Positions 1 to 10,349 of a DNA stretch of 64,000 bases are shown piece by piece (the stretch's first letter is position 1; each line of letters begins with the position of its first letter). This stretch comes from an uncultured Chloroflexota bacterium (GTDB lineage: Bacteria; Chloroflexota; Chloroflexia; Thermomicrobiales; UBA6265): contig CALGSZ010000131.1 of the NCBI GenBank assembly GCA_937901745.1, positions 1 through 64,000 of the forward strand, in the 5' to 3' direction. Below the pieces are notes generated by a model. The model worked only from the letters and a program-made list of their open reading frames with translations, did no database searches and was not told the origin of the DNA. The translations under genes were made by a program, and so were the position numbers.

Positions 1-2
1 GG

Positions 3-218
3 ACGCCGATCCCAACGAGGACGCCGATCCCAACGAGGACGCCAATCCCAACGAGGACTCCGATTCCGACCCGGACGCCGCGACCCACGAGGACGCCGAT
101 CCCGACGCGGACGCCGTTCAATTTCAACGAGGTTGAGGCGCCCGCTCCCGGCGGCGCTGAGGAAGGCGCGGGGCAGGAGGCGGCTGAGGTCGCGCAGGTT
201 CTGCTCGATCGGGAGTAG
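3..218 (+). CDS. C-terminal tail of a truncated protein with TPIPTR repeats
   Basis: This is the 3' end of a gene that begins before the window. The frame starting at base 3 reads six tandem hexapeptides of the form TPIPTR (one is TPRPTR), then an acidic, Ala/Gly/Glu-rich tail ending ...VLLDRE and a TAG at 216-218. The 18-bp DNA repeat behind it is visible in the first 110 bases. Thr/Pro-rich low-complexity linkers of this kind are common next to the C-terminus of exported or membrane proteins of Chloroflexota. No catalytic domain lies inside the window, so the function cannot be stated. The other two plus-strand frames give low-complexity Asp/Asn or Arg/Gln strings, which I take as shadows. 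Confidence 0.6.
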   Translation, partial: TPIPTRTPIPTRTPIPTRTPIPTRTPRPTRTPIPTRTPFNFNEVEAPAPGGAEEGAGQEAAEVAQVLLDRE

Positions 219-362
219 GCAGCCGCGCGTGAGCCGCGGATGACCCCATAGGAGATGTGGGCGGCGCTGGGTGGACGCGCGACGCGATCCAGCGCCGTCC
301 TCGTTTGCGACGCGGTTTACGCCCGCGTGAATTGCTTTTCTAGCTGCCGAGCGAACGTGAAG

Positions 363-399
363 GCGCCGACGGCCTGACCGTTCGCGGGGCCGCCGGCGC
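363..399 (-). terminator. Hairpin downstream of the inositol operon
   Basis: A 12-bp stem with one G.U pair (arms 363-374 and 388-399, 13-nt loop) begins four bases after the stop of the last operon gene. It also faces the end of the converging gene that stops at 218. There is no U-run after it on either strand, so it is a structural candidate for termination or RNA 3'-end protection, not a textbook intrinsic terminator. Confidence 0.4.
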
Positions 400-403
400 G
401 TGG

Positions 404-1411
404 CTAGCCGTTCGCCTCGATCTCGATCCAGCGGCCCTCGCGGCGGCTGCGCGTGGCGGCGTCGGAGATAAGGACCGCCTGGAAGGCGTCGGTGATGCCT
501 GGCGCCGGCGCCTGATCGGACAGGACGGCGTCGACGAATGCCTGCAGCTCGATGCGATACGCCTCGCGGAAGCGCTCGACGAAGAGGAAGTGGCGCTCCC
601 AGCGAGCGCCGCTCTCCGTGTAGAGCCGGGTCGGGACGCGCTCGTCGAGATCGGTGATGACCTTGCCGAGAGGGCCGTGCACCTCAGCTCGGATATCGTA
701 GCCGTACGGGGCGCGCCAGGCGTTCTGGATGACTCCCAGCCCGCCGCGTCGGAAGCGGAGCGTGACGATGCCGTGGTCGACGTCGTCGAACGTGGCGAGC
801 TCCGGCTCAATGATGATCGAGCCGACCGCGTGGACGGCGGTGATCTCGTCGCCCATCAGGAAGCGGGCGGCGTCGAAGTCGTGAATCCCGAGATCCCAGA
901 ACAACCCGCCGCTCGTCCGCAGGTAATCAACGGGCGGCATCCGGTCGCAGGTCAGGCCGCGGAACATCTCCGGCGTGCCGATGGCGCCTTCCTCGATCAG
1001 GGCTTTGGCGCGAGCGTAGCCGGGGTCGAAGCGCCGCTGGAACCCGATCTGGAAGGGGACGCCAGCGCTGGTCACCGCCTCGACGGTCGCCCGCGCCCGC
1101 TCGACCGAATCCGCGAGTGGCTTCTCGGCGAAGATCGCCTTGCCGTGCCGCGCGGCGAGCGTGATGTGCTCGTGATGCGCGCTGGTTGGGGAGACGACGA
1201 CGATCGCGTCAATAGATGGGTCGGCGATCAACTCCTCGACGTCGGTGACGAGGGGCCAGGGGACGCCGCCCGCTGCCTCGAGGAGCTTGCGGTGCGATTC
1301 ATCCACGGCTGCCTTGACGAGGCGCGCGCCCCGGATCGCGCCGCTCAAGTGCTCGGCGTGCAGCCAGCCCATGCGTCCCAGTCCGATGATGCCGACACGC
1401 AGCTCCGCCAC
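404..1411 (-). CDS. Gfo/Idh/MocA oxidoreductase, inositol 2-dehydrogenase-like
   Basis: This 335-residue protein is an NAD(P)-dependent sugar or polyol dehydrogenase. The N-terminal Rossmann fold shows GIIGLGRMG at about residues 7-15. The family EKP motif (AEKPLA) lies near residue 96, and GIHDFD, with the catalytic His/Asp of the C-terminal domain, near residue 175. It is the last gene of the iol operon, 51 bp after iolD, and is a second iolG-like gene beside the one at 4298-5323. A paralogue may act on scyllo- or D-chiro-inositol while the other takes myo-inositol. That split is inference; the sequence does not show which substrate each uses. Confidence 0.85.
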   Translation of the reverse strand: MAELRVGIIGLGRMGWLHAEHLSGAIRGARLVKAAVDESHRKLLEAAGGVPWPLVTDVEELIADPSIDAIVVVSPTSAHHEHITLAARHGKAIFAEKPLADSVERARATVEAVTSAGVPFQIGFQRRFDPGYARAKALIEEGAIGTPEMFRGLTCDRMPPVDYLRTSGGLFWDLGIHDFDAARFLMGDEITAVHAVGSIIIEPELATFDDVDHGIVTLRFRRGGLGVIQNAWRAPYGYDIRAEVHGPLGKVITDLDERVPTRLYTESGARWERHFLFVERFREAYRIELQAFVDAVLSDQAPAPGITDAFQAVLISDAATRSRREGRWIEIEANG

Positions 1412-1462
1412 GGACCCTTGTCCCTCCCTATCGCGTACGCGGCGTTTCCCGGCCCGATGAGA

Positions 1463-3334
<1,872 letters not shown>

Positions 3335-3339
3335 GGCAC

Positions 3340-4239
3340 TCACTCCCGTTTCCCAGCTCCACGATTGATCCGCTGGTCGATCTCCTGCCAGCTCCGCGCG
3401 CCCTCGTTCATCTCCGGCCGCCAGGTCTGTCGCACCCACGCTAGTGTGGGATCGTCCGACGGCTGCATGGTGCGGATAGGCTCGTTGCCGGCGAGGATGT
3501 TGAGGTAGTAGCCGGTGTAGCCCTGGGCGACGACGAAGACGTGGTACCCCTCGGGGACAAGAAGGAGATCGCCGTCACGGATGACGTACGCCTGATCGGT
3601 CTGGCCATCGGCGGTATAGAGGCGCTGCAGCGCGAATCCTTCTGGCGGATTGATTCGGTAGTAGTAGATCTCTTCGAGGTCGGCCTCACGGGGGAGATCA
3701 CTGACGTCGTGCTTGTGCGGAGGGTAGCTCGACCAGTTCCCGCTCGGCGTGAAGACTTCGACGATCAGCAGGCGGTGCGCCGGAAACTCCGGCTTGATGA
3801 TGTGGTTGATCTGCCGGGCGGCGTTGCCGGCGCCCCGAATCTCGACCTCGACCTCGTCCGGCGTGATCTCCTTCGGGGGATGGCTCTCCTCGGCGCGGGT
3901 GCCGCAGACGGCAAGCTCCAGCCTCGTCTCCGCGGTGACCGTGAAGGTTGTCCCAATCGGGAGATACAGCGCGTGCGGCTTCCCGGCGAAGACGCTCTCA
4001 CGCCCGCCGATCGTCCACTCCTTGCCGGCGGCGCTGACGCGGCAGCGGCCACCGAGCGGGACCAGGCCGACCTCGTCGGAGCCCGTCTCGTAGCTCCACG
4101 TCTCGCCTGGGGCGAGTCGGCGAACGATCAGGCTGGTGTATTCCCAGCCGGCTTGCTCCGGCGTGACGGCGATCAGCTCGCCGGAGCCGTCGAGCGCGTG
4201 CGATTTCAGGAGGAGTTCTTGGGGATTTTGGATTGCCAT
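3340..4239 (-). CDS. iolB: 5-deoxy-glucuronate isomerase
   Basis: A 299-residue cupin-type isomerase converting 5-deoxy-glucuronate to 2-deoxy-5-keto-gluconate, directly after IolD in the pathway. Family-specific stretches are visible, such as WSSYPPHKHD (metal-binding His in the bicupin), EEIYYYRINPPEGFALQRLY and LVPEGYHVFVVAQGYTGYYLN. Length fits the family (about 270-300). The start is the ATG at 4239 (MAIQNPQELL); the frame remains open further upstream but has no family similarity there. It sits between iolG (58 bp upstream) and iolD (5 bp downstream). The kinase IolC, aldolase IolJ and semialdehyde dehydrogenase IolA are not in the window and must be elsewhere for the route to be complete. 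Confidence 0.95.
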   Translation of the reverse strand: MAIQNPQELLLKSHALDGSGELIAVTPEQAGWEYTSLIVRRLAPGETWSYETGSDEVGLVPLGGRCRVSAAGKEWTIGGRESVFAGKPHALYLPIGTTFTVTAETRLELAVCGTRAEESHPPKEITPDEVEVEIRGAGNAARQINHIIKPEFPAHRLLIVEVFTPSGNWSSYPPHKHDVSDLPREADLEEIYYYRINPPEGFALQRLYTADGQTDQAYVIRDGDLLLVPEGYHVFVVAQGYTGYYLNILAGNEPIRTMQPSDDPTLAWVRQTWRPEMNEGARSWQEIDQRINRGAGKRE

Positions 4240-4297
4240 CAGTTCTCGGTCCCGTACTCCGTGCCGTATGCCTTGGCGCGATCTGCCACGATGTGAA

Positions 4298-5323
4298 TTA
4301 TCCCCGCTTTCGCGCGAAGCGATCGAGCGAGACTGGGCGGCCTTCGCGGCGCGAGGCTTCGCAGGCGTAGGCGAGCGCCATCGCCGCGCGACCGTCGTTG
4401 CCGGTGACGCTCGGCTCGCGGTCCTCGACGAGGCAGGCGACGAAGTCGCGCAGCTCGTCCACGTAGGCTTGATCGAACCGCTCGAGGAACCAATAGACGT
4501 GGTCGCTCTTGATGCCCTCTTTCGTGAGGTGCAGGATCGGCGTATCGCGCGAGTAGCCGATGAAGAGCGCGCCTTGGGAGCCGAAAACCTCAGTGCGACA
4601 GTCGTAGCCGAAGCCGGAGCGTCGGGAGTTGTCGATCTCCGCGAGCGCGCCGTTCTCGAAGCGCAGGACGACGATGCTCGTGTCAATGTCATCGAACTCG
4701 GCGAACATCGGATCAACGAGCACGGTCCCGACGGCGTAGACCTCCGTCACTTCCGAGCCCATGAGCCAGCGGACATTGTCGAAGTTATGGATCACCATGT
4801 CGCGGTAGAGTCCGCCGCAGGTGGCAATGTACTCTCGCGATGCGGGCTCGGGATCGCGCATGGTGTCGCGGATCATCTCGATCCGGCCGAGCTCGCCCCG
4901 GGCGATCTTTTCCCGCGCGGCGCGGAACCCCTTGTCGAATCGGCGCTGGAACCCGATCTGGAGCTTGACGCCCGCGCGCTCCACGGCGTCGAGCGCGGCA
5001 TCGGTCGTCTCCAGGTCGAGCGCGACCGGCTTCTCGCAGAAGATGTCCTTGCCGGCTTCCGCCGCCTTGGTGATGAGCGGAGCGTGGCTTTCCGTTGACG
5101 AGGCAATGACGATCGCCTGAATCTCAGGGTCGGCGATGACCGCGTCGGCGTCCGTCGTCCAGCGGTCGAGCCGGACCTCCGCCGCGAGCTTCTGGGCGGC
5201 TTCCGGAATCGCATCGCAAATCACGGCCAGCTCCGCCTGCGGGATCTGCGCCGCGAGTGTCATCGCGTGGCGCCGGCCGATTCGCCCAGCGCCAATTAGG
5301 CCGGTCCTGATTCGCTCTCCCAT
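4298..5323 (-). CDS. iolG: Inositol 2-dehydrogenase
   Basis: 341 residues, Gfo/Idh/MocA family, expected to oxidise myo-inositol to 2-keto-myo-inositol with NAD. Rossmann motif GLIGAGRIGRRHA lies at about residues 8-20, CEKPVALD near 95-102 and the catalytic-domain pattern DMVIHNFDNVRWLMG near 175. I chose the ATG at 5323, which follows GGAGAGACGGGGG at good spacing; the open frame upstream lacks dehydrogenase sequence. It follows the transketolase pair by 127 bp and precedes iolB by 58 bp. Its position as first iol gene favours it over the 404-1411 copy as the main IolG, though both share the QIGFQRRFD segment and are clearly related. Confidence 0.88.
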   Translation of the reverse strand: MGERIRTGLIGAGRIGRRHAMTLAAQIPQAELAVICDAIPEAAQKLAAEVRLDRWTTDADAVIADPEIQAIVIASSTESHAPLITKAAEAGKDIFCEKPVALDLETTDAALDAVERAGVKLQIGFQRRFDKGFRAAREKIARGELGRIEMIRDTMRDPEPASREYIATCGGLYRDMVIHNFDNVRWLMGSEVTEVYAVGTVLVDPMFAEFDDIDTSIVVLRFENGALAEIDNSRRSGFGYDCRTEVFGSQGALFIGYSRDTPILHLTKEGIKSDHVYWFLERFDQAYVDELRDFVACLVEDREPSVTGNDGRAAMALAYACEASRREGRPVSLDRFARKRG

Positions 5324-5450
5324 CGTGCCCCCGTCTCTCCAGCCGGCCGCGACGACAGCTCGGGTCGCCGGCGCGGCGCGCGATTCCGTTGGGCGCGAGC
5401 ATGTTCTGCCCGCGCCCGAGCGAAGATTCCCCGTGCAGACTCGTTGCGGC

Positions 5451-6425
5451 TTAGCTCTTCGCTCGCGCCGCCGCCTCGGCTGCCTCGGCGACGTGACGCG
5501 ACGAGAGTCCGTACTTTTCGAGCAGCGCGTCGTTCGGACCGGATTCGCCGTAGGTGTCGTGCCAGCCGACGCGCCGGAGCGGAGTCGGGCGGTGCTCGGC
5601 CAGCGTCTCGGCAACGGCCCCGCCAAGTCCGCCGATGATCGAATGGTCCTCCGCTGTGACGGTCGTCCCCGTCCGCTCGGCCAGAGCGACGATCGCTTCG
5701 ACGTCGAGCGGCTTGAGCGTCGGCACGTGGAGGACGCTCGCCGCGATGCCGCGCTCGGCGAGCATCTCGGCCGCTTCCAAAGCGCGGATCGTCTGCACGC
5801 CGGTACTGATGATCCCGACATCGCCGCCTTCTCGCAGCAGGACGGCCTTCCCGATCTCGAAGCGATAGTCGTCGGGGAAGATGACCGGGCTCGGATCGCG
5901 CGTCAGGCGGAGGTACGTCGGGTTGTCGTCTTGCATCATGGCCCGCATCGCCGCGCGGAGCTCGTTGGCGTCGGCCGGGGCGATCGTGACGACGCCGGGC
6001 ATCGCGCGGAAGACGGCGATGTCCTCGACCGACTGGTGTGTCTTGCCCGTCTTGCCGGTGAGGATGCCGCTGTAGCTGCCGCAGAGCTTGACGTTCAGGT
6101 GCGGCTGCGCGACGACGACGCGGATTTGATCGAGCGCGCGCTTGGCGAGAAACGCGGCGAAGGTGCTGATCCAGGGGACATAGCCGAGCGTGGCCAACCC
6201 GGATGCGACGCCGACCAAGTTCTGCTCCGCGATACCCATCTCGAAGAAGCGGTCTGGGTAAGCGGCGGCGAAGGTGTCGGCGCGCGTGGAGTTCGCCAGG
6301 TCACCGTCGAGCACGAGCAGCTCGGGATAGTCCTTGGCGAGCTCGACCAGGCCGTTGCCCCAGGCGTCGCGCATGGCGACCTGCGGCGCGTCAGTTAGCT
6401 TTGGGAGCGTCAGGAGCGCGGACAC
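5451..6425 (-). CDS. Transketolase, C-terminal subunit
   Basis: 324 residues corresponding to the pyrimidine-binding and C-terminal domains of transketolase, here a separate polypeptide. MGIAEQNLVGVASGLA contains the Glu that activates the thiamine ring, followed by the VEDIAVFRAMPGVVTIAPAD and EDHSIIGGLGGAVAE segments typical of half-transketolases. The start is a GTG at 6425, one base after the N-subunit stop, with GGGAGG inside the preceding gene as ribosome-binding site, so the two subunits are translationally coupled. Its place at the head of an inositol operon is unusual and suggests a dedicated sugar-phosphate function, but the substrate cannot be read from sequence. Confidence 0.92.
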   Translation of the reverse strand: MSALLTLPKLTDAPQVAMRDAWGNGLVELAKDYPELLVLDGDLANSTRADTFAAAYPDRFFEMGIAEQNLVGVASGLATLGYVPWISTFAAFLAKRALDQIRVVVAQPHLNVKLCGSYSGILTGKTGKTHQSVEDIAVFRAMPGVVTIAPADANELRAAMRAMMQDDNPTYLRLTRDPSPVIFPDDYRFEIGKAVLLREGGDVGIISTGVQTIRALEAAEMLAERGIAASVLHVPTLKPLDVEAIVALAERTGTTVTAEDHSIIGGLGGAVAETLAEHRPTPLRRVGWHDTYGESGPNDALLEKYGLSSRHVAEAAEAAARAKS

Positions 6426-6426
6426 C

Positions 6427-7314
6427 TCATCCCTCCCGGCCGTTAGGGCGGCCCGCCGTCAACTCGGCGATCGCCTGATCACGCTGCTCATCGGTCGGCA
6501 CCTTGGCGTGCCAGTTGAAGTCTCCCTCCATGAAGGAGACACCCTTGCCCTTGACCGTGTGGGCAATGACGCAGACTGGCTGGCCGCGGTGGGCGAGCGC
6601 CGCTTGGAACGCGCGGCGGATATCGGCGTGGTCGTGGCCGTTGCACTCGACCGTGTGCCAGCCGAATGCGCGGAATTTTGCGGCGGGATCATCAATCGGG
6701 CGGCTGCGGGTGAAGCCGCCGGTCTGCGGCCAGCCGAACTGCGGCAGCCGGTTGTAGTCGAGGATCGCCGTCAGGTTGTCGAGCTCATAGCGCGCCGCCG
6801 TGAAGCAAGCTTCCCAGATCTGGCCCTCCTGAATCTCGCCGTCGCCGAGCATGACCCAGGTGCGGAAGGGGAGACCCTTCAGCCGCGCGCCGAGAGCCAT
6901 GCCGACGCCGGGCGAAAGTCCCTGCCCAAGCGAGCCCGTCGACATGTCGATGCCCGGCAGGGACTTCATGCAGGGATGACCCTGGAGGCGGGAGTCGATC
7001 TGATCGAACGTCTTCAGCTCCTCCCGCGGGAAGAAGCCGCGAAGCGCCATGACGACGTAAAGGGCGATCGAGGAGTGTCCCTTACTGAGAATGAAGCGGT
7101 CGCGCTCCTCCCAGTGCGGGCGCGCGGGATCGATGTTCAGCACATCGAAATAGAGATTGACGAGGAGATCGGTCGCGGAGAGTGGTCCACCCAGGTGGCC
7201 GGCGCCGGCGTGATGGATCGTTTCGACGATCAGCCGGCGCGTCTCGGCGCTGAGGGCGGCCAGCTCATCCAGTGATCGGGTGAACGGTGTGATCTGAGTC
7301 GCGTGTGCTGACAT
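6427..7314 (-). CDS. Transketolase, N-terminal subunit
   Basis: 295 residues forming the thiamine-diphosphate (PP) domain of a split transketolase. HHAGAGHLGGPLSATDLL near residue 35 binds cofactor, and LGDGEIQEGQIWEA with FTAARYELDNLTAILDYN is the GDG...N Mg/ThDP motif around residues 150-180. It pairs with the adjacent C-subunit to make the full enzyme (usually a heterotetramer in such split forms). It is the first gene of the operon, about 40 bp downstream of the promoter at 7356-7384. The two-gene layout is common in archaea and many bacteria, so the split itself is not a frameshift. Confidence 0.92.
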   Translation of the reverse strand: MSAHATQITPFTRSLDELAALSAETRRLIVETIHHAGAGHLGGPLSATDLLVNLYFDVLNIDPARPHWEERDRFILSKGHSSIALYVVMALRGFFPREELKTFDQIDSRLQGHPCMKSLPGIDMSTGSLGQGLSPGVGMALGARLKGLPFRTWVMLGDGEIQEGQIWEACFTAARYELDNLTAILDYNRLPQFGWPQTGGFTRSRPIDDPAAKFRAFGWHTVECNGHDHADIRRAFQAALAHRGQPVCVIAHTVKGKGVSFMEGDFNWHAKVPTDEQRDQAIAELTAGRPNGREG

Positions 7315-7355
7315 GCGGCGCCGTCCTCCAATTTCCGTCCATATGCAGCGCTGGC

Positions 7356-7384
7356 ATCGTAGGGCGCGTAACGCGGAGTGTCAA
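7356..7384 (-). promoter_or_regulatory. Sigma-70-type promoter of the transketolase/iol operon
   Basis: On the minus strand TTGACA (7379-7384) and TACGAT (7356-7361) are separated by exactly 17 bp. Transcription would start near 7349, leaving a leader of about 35 nt before the first ATG at 7314. It lies in the 176-bp divergent gap opposite the hydrolase gene at 7491. No clear operator palindrome for an inositol repressor was found. Confidence 0.7.
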
Positions 7385-7490
7385 ACTCCTCGCGCGGCGC
7401 CGCGAGACGACCAATTCCGGGCGCGACGCGGCTGTGCTACCCTGCCGCTTGTGAGCGATTTACGATGCTGAGTTCAGGTGGAGTGAACGA

Positions 7491-8243
7491 ATGGTGCGGT
7501 TGACGCGAGACGTGGCGGTCGTCGGCGGTGGGGATACGGGGTTCAATATTTCCGCGCCTCTTGACTGCCATATCTATCTGCTCGATGGCGGCGACGAGCT
7601 GGCGCTGGTCGATGCCGGACTCGGCGGGAAATACGGAGCCACCGATCAGATTCTGGCCAATATCGAGGAGGACGGGTACGACACGAGCCGCATCTCCTCG
7701 CTGCTCCTCACCCATTACCACGCTGACCACGCGGGCGGCGCCGCTGAGTTCCGCGAGCGGCTCGGCCTGACGGTCCACGGCTCGCCGCTGGCGATCAAGA
7801 CGCTGGAAGCCGGAGACGAGGACACGATCAGCCTTCCGTTCGCCAAGGCGGCCGGCTTCTATCCTGCGGACTACGTCTTCCAGGCCTGTCCCGGCGAGCC
7901 GACGCTGGTCGAAGGGCACACGTTCAATGTCGGCCGGCTGAAGGTGACGGTCTACGAGACGAACGGGCACTGCCGCGGCCACGTCTCGCTCCTCGTCGAG
8001 GGAGAGGACCGGCGCTACCTGATCGGCGGCGACCTCATCTTCTGGGGTGGGACGATCATCGCCCAGAACATCCCGGACTGCTCGATCCAGGAGTATGGCG
8101 AGAGCGCGCGGAAGGTTGCGCAGCTCGACTTCGATGCGCTCCTGCCGGGTCACTTCACGATCTCGCTGAGTCGAGGCAAGCGGCACGTAGACATTGCCGC
8201 CGCGGCGTTCAACAAGCTGATGATCCCGCGAAACGCGCTCTAG
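7491..8243 (+). CDS. Metallo-beta-lactamase-fold hydrolase
   Basis: 250 residues. The binuclear zinc motif THYHADH is at residues 74-80, followed by further ligand positions in NGHCRGH (about 160), IGGDLIF (Asp, about 181) and LLPGHF (about 217). Together these define a glyoxalase II-like MBL-fold hydrolase. The ATG at 7491 follows AGGTGGAGTGAACGA, a good ribosome-binding site. It is transcribed away from the iol operon and converges with the peptide ABC genes. Such enzymes hydrolyse thioesters, lactones or similar; the substrate here is unknown. A lactonase or thioesterase role near inositol and sugar genes is only contextual. Confidence 0.8.
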   Translation: MVRLTRDVAVVGGGDTGFNISAPLDCHIYLLDGGDELALVDAGLGGKYGATDQILANIEEDGYDTSRISSLLLTHYHADHAGGAAEFRERLGLTVHGSPLAIKTLEAGDEDTISLPFAKAAGFYPADYVFQACPGEPTLVEGHTFNVGRLKVTVYETNGHCRGHVSLLVEGEDRRYLIGGDLIFWGGTIIAQNIPDCSIQEYGESARKVAQLDFDALLPGHFTISLSRGKRHVDIAAAAFNKLMIPRNAL

Positions 8244-8280
8244 GCTTCGATTTGCGCTGAGGCAACGGCGCCGCCGTGGC

Positions 8281-9360
8281 TCACACCCGAGAGGAGGGCC
8301 GAGGCGGCGTCGCGCTTTGTGGCGGAGCGGGGATGGCCGGACTTGCCTGCGCGTTAGCTTCTTCGACCAGGTGACAGGCGACGCGGTGGCCTGAGCCGAC
8401 CGAGCGTAGTCGCGGCGTCTCCGTCCGGCAGCGGTCCATCGTAAAGGGGCACCGTCCCGCCAATCGGCAGCCGGCTCCCAGGTTGACAGGCGAGGGGGGA
8501 TCGCCGCTGATCTCGATGCGCTCACCGCTGGGCAACTCCTCGTCAATCGAGAGTGTGTTCGTGAGGAGCGCGCGCGTGTAAGGGTGCCGTGGCCGGTCAA
8601 TGACCTCCTCGACCGTGCCGATTTCCATGAAAGCGCCGAGATACATCACCGCGACGCGGGTGGCGACGTAGCGCGCGACCGCGATGTCGTGGGTGATGAA
8701 GACGATCGCCGTGCCGTAGCGGCCGCGGAGATCGAGCAAATGATTGAGAATCTCGGCGCGCACCGAGACGTCCAGCATCGAGACCGGCTCATCGGCGACG
8801 AGCAGACGCGGCTCCAGCAGCATCGCGCGGACGGTCGCGATGCGCTGCAGCTGACCGCCAGATAGCTCATGCGGGTAGCGAGCGAGGAAAGCGGCCGGCG
8901 GGGAGAGACCTGCCCCCTCGAGCGCTTCGTGGACCCGCTGGTCGCGCTGCGCTGGCGTGCCGATGGCGTGGATGTCGAGCGCCTGCCTGAGCGAGGAACC
9001 GATCGTCTGGCGCGGATCGAAGACCTCAAACGGATTCTGAAAGATGATCTGCGCCTCTCGGCGGAACGCCTTGAGCTCCGAACCCGCCAGGTTGGCGATG
9101 TCTCGCCCCCGGAAGCGGATCTCGCCGGAGGTGGGCTTGAGCATGCGGACCAGCAGGCGGCCGGTGGTGGATTTGCCGCAGCCGCTTTCGCCCACGAGAG
9201 CCAACACTTCCCCGGCTTGCAGATCGAACGTCACCGCGTCCACGGCGTGGATGGCGTGGCGGCGTCGCGCGAGCACGTCCAGCAGCCCGCGCCGGACCGG
9301 GAAGAGGCAGCGGAGATCGGTGACCTGCAGCAGGGGCTCGGTTGGGGGCAGGCCGCTCAT
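8281..9360 (-). CDS. Peptide ABC transporter ATP-binding protein (OppF/DppF type)
   Basis: 359-residue ATPase energising peptide uptake. Walker A GESGCGKST, signature LSGGQLQR and Walker B LLVADEP are visible. The C-terminal oligopeptide-transporter extension (DPPSPVNLGAGCRLAGRCPF...C) carries cysteines like those that hold an Fe-S cluster in related ATPases. The extra FPVRRGLLDVLARRRHAIHAVDAV N-terminal segment marks the OppF side of the pair. Its start overlaps the OppD-type stop by 4 bp (ATGA). It is the last gene of the operon beginning with the M14 peptidase. Confidence 0.9.
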   Translation of the reverse strand: MSGLPPTEPLLQVTDLRCLFPVRRGLLDVLARRRHAIHAVDAVTFDLQAGEVLALVGESGCGKSTTGRLLVRMLKPTSGEIRFRGRDIANLAGSELKAFRREAQIIFQNPFEVFDPRQTIGSSLRQALDIHAIGTPAQRDQRVHEALEGAGLSPPAAFLARYPHELSGGQLQRIATVRAMLLEPRLLVADEPVSMLDVSVRAEILNHLLDLRGRYGTAIVFITHDIAVARYVATRVAVMYLGAFMEIGTVEEVIDRPRHPYTRALLTNTLSIDEELPSGERIEISGDPPSPVNLGAGCRLAGRCPFTMDRCRTETPRLRSVGSGHRVACHLVEEANAQASPAIPAPPQSATPPRPSSRV

Positions 9361-10349
9361 GGTCGCTGCTCCGGATGTTGATCGTAGAGCACGCAGCGGA
9401 CGGTGTGCCTCGGCGCGATCTGGTACAGCGGCGGTGGCGCGGCGCTGCAGCGGGGCATCGCGTGGGGACAGCGCGGCGCGAACCGGCAGCCCGGTGGCGG
9501 GTTGTGCAGCTCCGGCAGGGTGCCGGGGATGCCGGTCAACCGCCCTGACTGGCCGCGCAGCCGCGGGACAGAGGCGATCAGCGCTTTCGAGTAAGGGTGC
9601 GCTGGCGCGCTAAAGAATCGCTCTTTCGGTGCTACCTCCATCAGCTGGCCCGCGTACATGACCGCGACTGAATCGGCGATCGCGTTGATGACGCCGACGT
9701 CGTGCGAGATCACCAATGTCGTCAACTCGAACTCGGCGCGCAGCCGCTCCATTTCCCGCAGAATCTCCGCTTGCGTGATGACGTCCAGCGCCGTTGTCGC
9801 CTCGTCGAGGATGAGGAAGGGCGGGGTGCAAAGCAAGGCGAGGGCGATCATCGTCCGTTGCATCATGCCGCCGGAGAGCTCGAACGGATAGGCGCGGAGG
9901 ACGCGGTCGGGGAGCCGCACGGCACGCAAGATCCCGACGATTCGCTCCTGGCGCTGAGCCTCGGTCAAGCCCGGCTCGCGGAGCTTCAGCACATCATCCA
10001 ATTGATGGCCGACGCGGTGGACGGGACTGAGGGCGGAAAGAGACCGTTGGAAGACGATGGCGAGCTGGCGCCAGCGCCAGAGGCGGTCCAAGTTCCGATC
10101 TGACAGCTCAGCGAGATCGGTGCCATCGAAGACGATCGAGCCGGACGTGATCCGTGCGTTCTCCGGCAGCAGGCGGAGAATGGCGGCGGCGACCGTTGAC
10201 TTACCGGAGCCGCTTTCGCCGACCAAGCCCAGGGATCGGCCGGGCTCAAGGGAGAGCGTTACGTCCTGCACCGCATGAATGGCACCCTCGCCGGCGCGGT
10301 AGACCACGCTCAAATCTTGGACGTGGAGAAGTGGGTTTGGTGTCGTCAT
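9357..10349 (-). CDS. Peptide ABC transporter ATP-binding protein (OppD/DppD type)
   Basis: 330 residues, partner ATPase to the OppF-type subunit. It contains GESGSGKST (Walker A), a degenerate-looking signature FELSGGMMQRTMIA, LILDEATTALD (Walker B) and the C-terminal LTGIPGTLPELHNPPPGCRFAPRCPHAMPRC cysteine-bearing tail of the family. I chose the ATG at 10349, which overlaps the stop of the upstream permease by 4 bp; 37 more codons are open upstream but lie within the permease gene. Heterodimeric ATPases like these power di- or oligopeptide import. Confidence 0.9.
   Translation of the reverse strand: MTTPNPLLHVQDLSVVYRAGEGAIHAVQDVTLSLEPGRSLGLVGESGSGKSTVAAAILRLLPENARITSGSIVFDGTDLAELSDRNLDRLWRWRQLAIVFQRSLSALSPVHRVGHQLDDVLKLREPGLTEAQRQERIVGILRAVRLPDRVLRAYPFELSGGMMQRTMIALALLCTPPFLILDEATTALDVITQAEILREMERLRAEFELTTLVISHDVGVINAIADSVAVMYAGQLMEVAPKERFFSAPAHPYSKALIASVPRLRGQSGRLTGIPGTLPELHNPPPGCRFAPRCPHAMPRCSAAPPPLYQIAPRHTVRCVLYDQHPEQRP

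Noticed and set aside
1..110. The 18-bp tandem repeat as a CRISPR array or a DNA satellite
   Set aside because: Units are contiguous without spacers and keep an open reading frame giving TPIPTR, so it is a coding repeat.
3335..3439. N-terminal extension of iolD
   Set aside because: The 35 extra residues lie inside iolB and do not resemble IolD; the ATG at 3334 has a good ribosome-binding site.
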